A stretch of DNA of 64,000 nucleotides from Manihot esculenta (lineage: Eukaryota > Streptophyta > Magnoliopsida > Malpighiales > Euphorbiaceae): positions 6,623,622 through 6,687,621 of the forward strand of contig NC_035164.2 in assembly GCF_001659605.2 (NCBI RefSeq). Direction: 5' to 3'. Within the stretch, counting starts at the first letter, position 1. Every line of letters begins with the position of its first letter. A model generated the notes under the pieces. The model was not told where the DNA came from and made no database searches. It worked only from the letters and a program-made list of their open reading frames with translations. The position numbers and the translations under genes are program-made. Shown piece by piece: positions 31,943-42,310 of the stretch.

Positions 31943-32761
31943 ATGGCCCCCAACCCCCTCCAATCCCTCCTCCACCACCACCACCACTACTCTCTCGTCA
32001 AGCTACACCACTCAGACTCCACCCCCAACTCCTCTCTTTTCCTCAAACCCACCACTTCATTCTCTACTACCACCAACACTTCTCTCTCCCTCTCCATATC
32101 TTCTTCTTCCTCCACCACCACTTGTACCACCAACTTCTCTATCTCCCCCACCACCTCCACCACTCCATCTTCCCAAACATTTTCCCTTGACCTCCTCCAT
32201 CAACATCTCTCCACCCGAAACTTCCGCCAGGCAGATGAAGAAACTCGCCGCCTCCTCATAGTCCTTGCAGGCGAAGCTGCACAGAAGCGTGGGTATGTGT
32301 TCTTCTCTGAAGTTCAGTTCATCTCAGAGAAAGACCTTAAAGCCATTGATGAACTGTGGAAACAATACAGTAACAACAAGTTTGGATACAGTATTCAAAA
32401 GAGAATATGGCAGAAAAAGGCTAACAAAGATTTCAGCAAGTTTTTTCTCAAGGTTGGGTGGATGAAAAAGCTTGATACTGAAGTTGAGCAATACAATTAC
32501 AGATCTTTCCCTAATGAATTCATCTGGGAACTTAATGATGAGACTCCTGAAGGACACTTGCCTTTGACAAATGCACTTAGAGGGACACAACTTCTCAATA
32601 GCATTCTTAATCATCCTGCTTTTGAAGATACGAAAGAAGAAGAAGATGAATTAGTTGTTGATGGAGGAAATGAAAATGGAGGATCCAATAAGGAGTTGAG
32701 AGAAGAGGAGAACTCAAAGCCATTGAGCAAGAGATTGTTTAAACCAAATTATAGCTTTTGA
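31943..32761 (+). CDS. GUN4: Tetrapyrrole-binding protein GUN4, chloroplastic
   Basis: A 272-codon intronless gene for the GUN4 family. Known role: in plastids GUN4 binds protoporphyrin IX and Mg-protoporphyrin, stimulates Mg-chelatase (with CHLH) at the branch to chlorophyll, and takes part in plastid-to-nucleus signalling. Residues ~1-80 are a His/Ser/Thr-rich, acid-poor transit peptide (LLHHHHH near the start, then long Ser/Thr runs). The conserved domain spans about residues 85-220: NFRQADEETRRLL, AAQKRGYVFFSEVQFIS, KFGYSIQKRIW, VGWMKKLDTEVEQYNYR and GHLPLTNALRGTQLL. An acidic linker leads to the plant-specific tail KRLFKPNYSF, whose Ser is a known phosphorylation site in the family. Start at 31943 was preferred over 31709 because MAPNPLQSLLHHHH looks like a transit peptide and the total then matches the usual ~265-aa length. 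Confidence 0.95.
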   Translation: MAPNPLQSLLHHHHHYSLVKLHHSDSTPNSSLFLKPTTSFSTTTNTSLSLSISSSSSTTTCTTNFSISPTTSTTPSSQTFSLDLLHQHLSTRNFRQADEETRRLLIVLAGEAAQKRGYVFFSEVQFISEKDLKAIDELWKQYSNNKFGYSIQKRIWQKKANKDFSKFFLKVGWMKKLDTEVEQYNYRSFPNEFIWELNDETPEGHLPLTNALRGTQLLNSILNHPAFEDTKEEEDELVVDGGNENGGSNKELREEENSKPLSKRLFKPNYSF

Positions 32762-33000
32762 TTTTGAGTTATTTGATAATTTAAGCACATACCCATTACA
32801 GGGAAAATAAAATAGAAAAAGAAAATGGAATTTTTTTTTTTTTTTTTGCATGGCTTAGAGCAAATTAAGAAAATGAAGGATAGGATTAGAGGAGAAAATC
32901 ATTGTATTTGCATGACTACAACTTTATTACTTTTAATGACCGTCGGGTTTCTAATACTCATATTGAGATCAGGTGAATCAGTCTTAAAATCCAATAGATT
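32762..33000 (+). promoter_or_regulatory. GUN4 3' flank with candidate poly-A signals
   Basis: AATAAA at 32806-32811 lies 45 bp after the stop codon. A T-rich run follows near 32828-32848. Transcript end not determinable from sequence. Confidence 0.5.
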
Positions 33001-35430
33001 CTACTGAACGAACTTTATCAGTATCAGTATATACACAAAAAAGAAATTAAATGATGACCTGACAGAAATTGATACGCTGATATGTTCATATGTTTGTAAG
33101 TTTGTACGTCCGGATTTGAGTGACAAGAACGAATAGCATTGTAGAGAGTGATGGTTATACGTTATTGGAGAACAAAGAATAAAGAGAGACTCTGTGACCC
33201 CTCCTACTAAGTTTTTTACATTCATATTTACATACCCTATTCTCTCTCCATCTTAGAATATGAACTTCTACAGGAAGAAAGAAGATTTAAAGTTCTTTTG
33301 TATTTTTACTTTAGTTGCTTTCCTTTTTATATTTTAAATGTTTTTGGAGATTATTTTTATTTTTATTTTTATAGAATACTTTTATAATTATTATTATTTT
33401 TTTATTTAAAATAAATCAGATTATATAATATTATTTGGTCTCCATTCATAAACAATCATTTCATTGAAAATAAACATACTATAATATAAAATGATTGAAT
33501 AAAAGTTCAAACTCGTAAAAAATATATGATTTAATTTATTAATATTAAAATCGTCTTTAAAATTAAAAAATTTTAAAATTTAAATCTCAATTAAGCTAAT
33601 TATATGAGAAAAAAAAAGCATTATATAATAATTAATTAAGTTGATGAAAAAAAAATCCACAAACGCAATTTTCTGTGTCTCATGAAGCCATTATTTATTG
33701 CAAAATTGATTTATATTTTCATTATAAGTGTTAAATATGATTATTAATTATGAAAATTCTGAGCTATAATTTTATAATCTTTTCTTATTTTCATGGTATG
33801 AGTTTGGGTGGAAGCTCTGTATGCAAGTTAGAATGATAAAATATAAAAAAAAAAAAATTATTTTAGCTTCTAATTTATATCAATTTATCATATCCCCTTT
33901 TCAACCTTTTCATATCTCTCATTCACAATTTCTAGAGCTAGAAGATTTACTTCTGTACAATAGTCTCTCAAGTTTTATGATAGATCATACGATAGAATCA
34001 CCCCTAAAAACGAGGGTCATTTGGAGAGATTCAAAAATTGAAACTTTTTCAAAGTCACAACTGTTGATGATTCAGTTATATGGTTGCTTGCGAATGAAGA
34101 TAATTATGGTCTTTGCAACTGATACTATCCTTGCAACGTTAATGTGCTGTGTCAAGATTATTAGGGCAAAAAGGATATGAAATTTGATTATAATTATTTT
34201 AATTTAGGATTTTTTTTAATTAGTAATTAAGGTTTATTCATGTGTTGAAATGGGATCCACTTTGTTTTTTAAATGAAAATTGGTGGATTGGAAAATTAAA
34301 ATTCAAAATTTCTAAAATTTATTCTGATAATAACATATATATTTACTATCAAATTAAATTTGTGAGTGCGGGCCACGTTTAATAATAAAAAATAAGTAAT
34401 GAATTTATTAGAATAAAATTTTTATATAACTTTTAGTTTTGGCTTAAAATTAAAATATTAAGATAAAATCACAATATCTTGTAAAGATTTGATTTTTCAG
34501 GTCAGTTGGCCAAAACTAATTAATGGCTAAATAATAAAATTTTCTCCATCTGTAATCTATAATTAATATTAATATAATAATATTATTATGGAAAAATTAA
34601 AAAAAATATTTGTGGTTTAACGTTTTTTTCTCTTTATGAATAACAGACATCTCTGTAATTAATGATGTGGCATTTTAAAAATAATTTTAATAAAGTTTAA
34701 AAATAAAAAATATTGTGCTATTTTTACTACGATATAAGAAAAGGATAAAGACAAAACTCATGAAAAAGTAGGAGGAAAATATTAGTATTGTTAAAAATAC
34801 CCTTACTTACATATAAGAATTACAAATTTATTTTTTTTATTTTTATTTAAAAATCTTTGATTTGATTTTGATTATTATATTGGTGTTTTATTTAAATTAA
34901 ACATGGTAAAAAACTTATATTAGTATTTAACAAAAATTATTAAGAACCTATACTAACATTTAATTCTATTAAATTAAATTTTTATTATAATCTAAAGAGA
35001 TAATAATTAAAAAATTTGAACTATTTGTATTTTAATAAAAATATATTCAAATTATAAAACTTAATTAATGTATCCTATATTAACCACTTAAATTTATTTA
35101 TATTATATTTTTAAGTTGGATCATTAAATATAACAGAAATAATAAATTATTATCCTAATCAATATTTTAAATTACTCCTTCATTTCATAATTTTTATCCA
35201 TTTTTTTTAGTTTTTATAAAATTATTATTTATTTTCTTTTTTTGGACCATATTAGTATATAAATCAATTATTACAACTTTATTTAATTTTGTCTTATTTT
35301 TAAAAAGATCTCTAAAAATATTTTATAGTAGTTAAAAAATAAAGTGGATAAAAATATGAAACAGAGGACTAATATTCTAATATACAACCCAAAAGGGATT
35401 ATTGTAAAAAAAAACAAAATACCAATTTCA
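33001..35430. other. AT-rich intergenic DNA downstream of GUN4
   Basis: No convincing gene. A 119-codon open frame at 33821-34180 begins in an A run and shows no domain I recognise. A segment at about 33037-33195 resembles 43781-43885 (shared ATTAAATG..ACCTGACA, TACGCTGA and GGTTATACGT blocks in the same order), so it may be a diverged repeat. Confidence 0.5.
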
Positions 35431-35920
35431 GCAATTATACCTTAAATATTTAACAAATAGATCTCAATATCAGTTTTTAATTTTATTTGATTTTTAAGTT
35501 TGATTAATTTACTTATAATTTCATATAATGTATTTTTAAGAGTCGATAAATCTTTCTTGATATTTTTTTATATTAATAAGTATAATTTTTTTATAATTAT
35601 AAATAATAAGTATTATGGTGATATTATCTCTAGGAAATAAAAAAGTTATGATTCTCGCTTATTAATTTTTCAAGCAGAGAGAATCATAATTCTTAATTTC
35701 CAATAACTAATGTCACTATAATATTTGTATTCTATAATTATGTAATAATTATAATGATCAATGCAAACAAGTGTTAGAAAATCGTTATAGGCTCTTAAAA
35801 ATATATCGTGAAGTTATAAGTAAATCAAATTAAAATTAAAAATCAAACTAAATTAAAAATTTAATTTTGGTATATTTATTAATGATGATATTGAGATTTG
35901 AAGAGTATAGAATTATGACA
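35431..35920. repeat. ~490-bp imperfect inverted repeat (MITE or fold-back candidate)
   Basis: The left half (35431-35660) and right half (35672-35920) are reverse complements of each other with mismatches and small gaps. Paired blocks include TATGATTCTC/GAGAATCATA around the loop at ~35660-35672, TATTTTTAAGAG near 35529 and its complement near 35790-35800, and ATCTCAATATCA near 35461 and its complement near 35886-35896. No coding and no clean target duplication. The size and near-full palindromy suit a fold-back-like or palindromic MITE. Confidence 0.65.
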
Positions 35921-36799
35921 CTTGGCGAGGTTAACAGAGTTCTTAAGAAGTAAATGAACCTAGGTAGTGGTCAAGGTGGTAAATAGGAGAGCAATGAAGC
36001 TGGGTGATATATTTTGGAGACTAAGATTCTTTAAGTTGTATATGAGTAAAAGTATTCCCAGAAGATAAAGAAAATGATACCCTTTTCAAGAGTTGATGGA
36101 GTATATATGTCATCCTTTGTATATCATACACTTGTCAAATGTCCTTTCAAAGGGGAAGATTACACTTTTGACAAGTTTTTTAAGCCGCTTATTTATGTAG
36201 ATAATTGACTCATTTAATATTTAGCCAATAAAAATTATATCTCTCCTGACTATATCAAAATTATCATAATACATACATTCAAAGTTTCATACTGAGAGTG
36301 GGATTAGAGGTTATTTCTCATGAGTTTTAAGTTAAAAGAGGTTGAATTAATAACAGGTCAAATTGTTTGGTTGGACATTCCATTAACGCGACCAAATTAT
36401 AGATCCTTAACTAAATGTAAATAATAGAGTCCGGACTAAGATTTTCACTTGTCTTGATTTGGATAGGACTTGTGTTTTATATGTTATCAGTTAAAAAAAA
36501 ATTTAAGATATAATTATTGAAATTGATAAAATTTAAGGTTATTTTTATCATTATTCTTTCTAAATATATTAAAATATTAATTTAAGGAGTTGATTAGAAT
36601 CACGATATGATATTTCCGTTAAATTTAATAATTTAACTTAACCAGAGAATATAAATAAACTTAAGTTGTTATTAATAAATATATTAATTAATTTTTATAA
36701 TTTAGGATAAATCTATTAAAACAGAAAAAGTTTATGATTTTTTTTATCAGCCTAATGTAAAATACCATTAGAAAATCAACTAAAAAAATTTATTTAATA
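35921..36799. other. AT-rich intergenic DNA
   Basis: No gene or repeat family recognised. Confidence 0.5.
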
Positions 36800-37088
36800 T
36801 CACAAAAAATAATTTTTTAGTGACGTATATTTGATGTCATCACTAATAGTAAAAATTGGCGACAAAGCGATCATGGTTAAACATAATTTGTTTGTCGCTA
36901 TAATATTTCACTAAAATTTTTAGCGTAAATTATATTTTAATATTTTTAATGAAGAAATTTTCTACTGCTAAACAAAATTTATTCATCGCTGGGTCGCTAA
37001 AACTTTTAGTGCAAATTATATCCTAAAACCTTTTAACACTAAAAAATTTTTATCGTTAATAATATTTAGTGACTAAAATTTCTTTGGA
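36800..37088. mobile_element. Possible degenerate CACTA-like or MITE remnant
   Basis: Repeated short motifs of the type TAGTGAC, GTCGCTA and TCGCTAAA occur on both strands, and the ends are roughly inverted: CACAAAAAATAATTTTTTAGTGAC at the left resembles the complement of the right end around GTGACTAAAATTTCTTTGG. This pattern resembles the CACTA-like element at 8730-9425, but the termini are eroded and no target duplication is clear. Confidence 0.35.
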
Positions 37089-37577
37089 TAAATTAAATTT
37101 ATATAAGATTTATTTTCTAATATTATTTTTATTATTTTAAAAATAATATTAATATATTAATTTTTATTTATAATAACTAACATTCTAATAGTATTAAGAA
37201 GAAATACTAAATAAATAAATATTAATTTTTTAATAAATTTAAAAGTAAAATTTTCAGGTAAAAGAAAATTATTAAATTATTAAATTAAATTTTTTATTGT
37301 ATTAAAATAAAGTTAATTAAGAATAAACTATTTATTTACCAACAATTCATATTTTTAAGGATAAAGTACAAAAAACACCATATGATTTTATTGATTTTTC
37401 ACTCTTTAATCTGTTATTCATTTTGTGTCAAAGTAGTATATGCGGTATCACGACTGGTAATAAACAGTAGCAACTTTTAGACACTATCAGAAATATTGAT
37501 AGAAAATCATATCACAAAATACTAATTTAACATAAATTGAACCATAGACACCGAAATAAAAATAAGTGAAACCACAC
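37089..37577. other. AT-rich DNA before copia-3
   Basis: Non-coding. The segment from about 37357 to 37570 is richer in mixed sequence and ends exactly where copia-3 coding similarity starts, so it may be another insertion that truncated copia-3. Its identity is unknown. Confidence 0.35.
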
Positions 37578-39425
37578 AGTCTATGATGTGTCTTGGAGAC
37601 TTATCTTTGTCCTTTTAAAGTTATGCCTTGCAAACTGCAATATATTTTCTTAATAGAGTTTCATCTAAATCTATTGATAAGACCACATATAAGATGTGGA
37701 CTAACAAAAGGTCAGTCTTATCAAGCATTAAGATTTGTGAATGTGATGCTTATGTGAAGCGTCTGGTATCTGATGAGCTAGGAGCTAAGTTAGATAAACG
37801 TAAGTTTGTGGGATATCCAAAAGAAACTATTGGATATTATTTCTATCATCTCATTGAGAAAAAAAATGTTTGTCTCAAAACATACTACCTTTCTAGAAAA
37901 AGAGTTTTTTTTTTTTTTTCTAAACAGTGGGAGTCAGATAAAACTTGAAGAAGTTCAAAAATTATAAACAGACATCCAAGTGGAATCAGAACCAAAAACT
38001 ATAATGTTTGATGTGGAAACACAAGTTGAAGCACTACTGCAAAAATCTGTTAGGACAAGTCGTGCTCCAATAAGGTTAAACCTTCTTGTGGAGACTCATA
38101 ACGATATTTTACTTATACCTGATGAGCCTAACAACTTTGGAAAAACAATGTCTAATATTGATTCTTCAAACTAGCTTGAAGCAATGAAATTTGAAATGGA
38201 TTCCAAGTGTATTAACCAAGTATAGACTTTGGTTAATGCACTTGAAGGGATAAAACCCATTGGGTGCAAGTAGGTTTTTAAGAGAAAAACTGACATGGAA
38301 GACAATGTACAAATATACAAGGCCAAACTAGTTGCTAAAGGTTACAGACAAAGACAAGATATTGACTTTGATTAAATCTTTTCACCAGTAACTATACTTA
38401 AATCCATAAGAATTTTACTTACAATAATAACATACCATGATTATGAAATTTGGCAAATGGATGTCAAAACAACATTTCTAAATGAGAATCTTCTTGAGGA
38501 TGTGTACATGACATAACCTGAAAGTTTTGAATCTAAGAAATTTCTTAATAAGATATGCAAATTGCAAATGTTCATTTATGGACTTAAGTAAGTTCGCGAA
38601 ATTGAAATATCCGTTTTGACGAAACAGTCAAACAGTTTGGTTTTGTAAAAAATATGGATGAACTTTATGTATACAAGAAGGTTAGTGGAGTGGAGTTGTA
38701 TTTCTTATTTTATATGTAGATGACATATTAATAATAAGAAATGATATTTCATTATTACAAGCTGTAAAGATTTGGTTGTCCAATAATTCCATCATGAAGG
38801 ATTTAAGAGAAGTTGTTTATATTTTGGGAATTAATATCTATAGAAATAAATTTAAGAGGTTGCTAGGATTATTCCAATCCACTTACATTGACAAAGTGCT
38901 AAAACGGTTTAGCATAAAAGAATCCAAGAATTCTTGACTATGTCACTTGAAGGGATTGATGAACTCAAAATTCATAGATATTTGGATGTGAATTTTCAAT
39001 CAGATTTTGATGATAAAAAATCTCAATCTGGTTACAATTTCACTCTAAATAGTGGGGCAGTAAGTTGAAAATGTTCCAAACTAGAGACCATTGCAGATTT
39101 TATGACAGTTTTGAATCAATAAGTTCATTTCTGAACTTGGTGAAGTTCTTAACATTGTTGATCCATTTACATTGAACTATGATAATAATTGGGCCATTGC
39201 ATAAGTAAAGCAACCCATCTCATTAAAGATCCAAGTATATACTTAAGTGATTTTAATTGATTAGAGAAATCATTGAAAGAAAAGATGTGGAGATAAAGCG
39301 AGTTTCACTAATAAGAATCTTAAAGATTCTCTTACTATAACATTGTTCTAGTAGAAACGTAATTACTGCATTTATACTTGTGTGATAAGTCATATGGGTG
39401 ATTGACTTTAGTGTAAGTGGGAGAT
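37578..39425 (+). pseudogene. Copia-3: 5'-truncated copia pol (integrase end, RT, RNase H)
   Basis: Remnant of an element related to copia-2. The first recognisable codons match the late integrase of copia-2 (YALQTAIYFLNRV at 37621-37660; FVGYPKETIGYYFY near 37805). RT follows: GIKPIGCK near 38250, YEIWQMDVKTTFLN (38440-38485) and LYVDDILIIRND near 38705-38745. A deletion near 38935 removes much of the RT/RNase H connection, and RNase H fragments continue to about 39330. Numerous stops. The polypurine tract AGTGGGAGAT sits at 39416-39425. gag, protease, most of integrase and the 5' LTR are missing. Confidence 0.8.
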
Positions 39426-40440
39426 TATTACTAATATGCTCTACAGTCAATCTGTTGGTTTAGCTGGATATTATTTTTCATGCATTTTAAGTATTTAAAT
39501 ACATTATATAAAGGTTCTTATTTATCTTTAGTGTTAATTTAATTGAATTTTAAGTAAAAATAAAGTCTATGAGACCATATTAATGCGAAGAAAATTATAA
39601 TGTAGTTATAATTGTGAGCTTCCTATTGTATTTAAGTAATGTCTCCAAATATTTCTGGTCGATGTTCTTATCATGATTGGACAATAATTAGAGTTGTTAA
39701 AACTAGTGCATATTATGTTATGCAACCGATCTCATAGGTTGAGATATGTGAGATATCTAGAATTAATATGTAAATGTTTATTTTATAAATAAGTACACTG
39801 AACTGACCCGCATGAAAAATTCATATGAAAAATAACATGTGTTTATGGATTAATTAAGTGATGGTTATATAAATTATTCTTTGACTTGAAATCAATAAAT
39901 AATCTTATATAGAGACTTTTATGTTTTGATTCATCTCACACTTTACTTAGTTTATAAGTAATGAATGGGGATGAATTGAATATATTAGGAACTGTATGAA
40001 GGTATTTGTGTAATTGAGGTAGGATTCATCACCCTAGATTAAATTAGGGAATGTCCTATTTATTATTTGCTAGCATTGATCATGAAATCCTTACGCAAAG
40101 TGGAATGAAATTAGTAAATGAGATTTGAAATTTCATTCAATCGGTGGCTAATAGATGAGATCTAATATGATTTAACGTTGTTCCATATATTAAATGTTAA
40201 ATCGGGACATTTGTGATGATGGGATATTAATTACACTGATAAATCATGCTAATTTCAGAATCTAATGGGTCACATACATAAATAATTGCATGAGAAAATA
40301 AAATGAAAAGTTAAATCAAGTAGAACTTAATTGCATATAAATTGACATTGGGATAAAATTATAATTTAAAAGAATTACGATTTTGATCTAATTAATTAAG
40401 TAGAGACTTAATGGTTTACAATTTATATGACATATTTATT
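39426..40440 (+). repeat. Copia-3 3' LTR (end uncertain)
   Basis: Begins TATTACTAATATGCTCTACAG right after the polypurine tract and aligns loosely with the start of the copia-2 LTR. A second shared point is GACCCGCAT (39798 here, 10575 in copia-2). No partner LTR is in the window, so the right boundary is a guess. Confidence 0.5.
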
Positions 40441-40454
40441 AAAATTTTGGATTA

Positions 40455-40837
40455 TAGTTGTAATTTATTTATTTTGATTCAATTCGGTTTTTAATTTAAA
40501 AAATTTCAGTTATTTCAGTTCAATTCAATTTTAGTCAGAAAAATCAGAAAAACTGAAGCGAACCGGTTAATGATAATAATATATTATTTTTGATAATATA
40601 GAGAGATTAGACCATAATCAATATTAAAATATTTCAATTAAATTTTATAATACTAAAAATAAGATGTAAAAAATAAAAAAACCTATTAAAAAGTCCAATC
40701 GAATCGAATTGAATCAGTTTGATTCTATTTCTATCCAAAATCAGTTCGGTTCAGTTTTCACACATACTAAAATTTTGATTTTTCAGTTTATTCGGTTTAA
40801 TTCATTTTTAAATCAACCAACCAAATGCCCACCCCTA
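40455..40837. mobile_element. hAT-like MITE remnant
   Basis: The right end GCCCACCCCTA is, in reverse complement, TAGGGGTGGGC, very like the terminal repeat of the hAT element at 6325. The inside has subterminal TTCGGTT/AACCGAA and TCAGTTCGGTTCAG motifs on both sides. The left terminal repeat is eroded and no 8-bp duplication could be confirmed. Confidence 0.45.
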
Positions 40838-41607
40838 ATTGTGAAGGCAAGCTAAGCTCCCCATGTGTGGATTTTTTTTTTATCTATCTTATAGGTCCGC
40901 TAAGTTTTTTCTTCGATAATATATCTTATTTACAACAGAACTCTGTCCGTTTAATTTTTTGAATTTGAGTTTTTTTTTTCTTTTAAACTTTAGTTGAAAA
41001 TTAACGGACGATAGACTTACTACTTATTGTAAAACTTTTAGGCCAGTCCAAATCTTAATGCTAGTTCAATCTATAGTTGGATCGTGACAATTCTCCTCTT
41101 AATAGAAAAAGTTATAAATAACTTACGATAAGAAATATTATCTTAAATATTCATTATTTTTAATATATATTTATTATTTATTTCTCTTATTTTTTTAAAT
41201 TTTAAAAAATTAAATAATATTAAACTATATATTATTAGTGCCTAGTAGTTCCTTTATTTTAAAAAAAAAGTTTATACATTTATTTTTCTTTAATTGGATA
41301 AATATAATATTTCATCCGTGTTATAATTTTTATTCATTTTATTTTTTTATACATATTAAAAAATATAATTTTTTTATTTACTTTTTATTTATAATCATTT
41401 TAAATAAATTAAATTTTATTAAATATTAAAAAATATTTTAAAAGATTTTTTGAAAATAAAATAAAATTAAACAAGGTTATAATAACTCAATTTATATATT
41501 ACTATAATTTAAATAAAAAAGTGAATAATAATTTTAACATAACAAAAAAATATGAACAAAAATCATAAATAGACTATGAATTTATATATTTATCTTCTAT
41601 TATAGTA
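40838..41607. other. AT-rich intergenic DNA
   Basis: Nothing recognisable. A 63-codon open frame at 41238-41429 is Phe/Ile-rich, low complexity and not believable as a gene. Confidence 0.5.
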
Positions 41608-41621
41608 CACACTTTTTTAAT

Positions 41622-41718
41622 TTTTTTAATCTTTTTTTAAAATGGAGAGTGGGGGATTGAATATGAGATCTCTCAAATTTACTAGGATGCATTTACCATC
41701 AGGCTAAATCTGTGAGTG
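41622..41718 (-). mobile_element. Short tRNA-derived SINE
   Basis: A 97-bp insertion on the minus strand. From 41718 leftward it reads a tRNA-like head with A-box TAGCCTGATGGTA and B-box-like ATTCAATCCCC, then an A-rich tail. It is flanked by the 14-bp direct repeat CACACTTTTTTAAT (41608-41621 and 41719-41732). Pol III boxes, A-tail and a long target duplication define a SINE. The body is only the head plus tail, so it is a minimal or truncated copy. Confidence 0.75.
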
Positions 41719-42230
41719 CACACTTTTTTAATCTTTAAAAATATATTTCTTAAATCTCTTTTTTACACCACAGTTCATATTGTATTATACATGTGCTTTT
41801 ATAATTATCTCATATTTATTATCATTTAATTAATTTCATAAATTAAAGTATATAATAAAATTGATAAAGTTTATTTATGATGAGTATACATATAATTGTA
41901 TAATTAAATTATACTTGTATTAGTATATTTATGCCATATATGATATTTTATATTTATATTATATAGTATTTTTTATCATATATAATAACTTAATATAAAT
42001 AATATATTTGAATTAAAAGTTAAATGATAATATATTAATAATTAATAATTAAGCTTGGTGTTAAATTTAGTTGTTTTATATTATTTGATGGAATTGTTAT
42101 TTTTTATTTGTTATATTGTTGTAATGAATAAATTTTAAATCATTTTGTTATATAAATGTAATTTTTTTTGTTATTATTAATAATTAATAAATCATAAAAA
42201 TAAATTTGTATTACAAAAGTGAATTGATTT

Positions 42231-42310
42231 AATTTTCAAATTCCAACTTAAATTTTATGTTATCAAGTTTAATTTTCAAATTCGAGCTTAAATTTTATGT
42301 TATCAAGCTT
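42231..42310 (+). repeat. Two-copy 40-bp tandem repeat
   Basis: Positions 42231-42270 and 42271-42310 are near-identical units starting AATTTTCAAATTC; the following ~20 bp are a diverged third start. Confidence 0.8.

Noticed and set aside
33821..34180. 119-codon open frame on the plus strand
   Set aside because: It begins in a poly-A stretch, shows no motif, domain or codon pattern I recognise, and nearby DNA is AT-rich non-coding.
41238..41429. 63-codon Phe/Ile/Tyr-rich frame resembling membrane segments
   Set aside because: Pure AT-rich low-complexity translation (TTT/ATT codons); no start context or homology.
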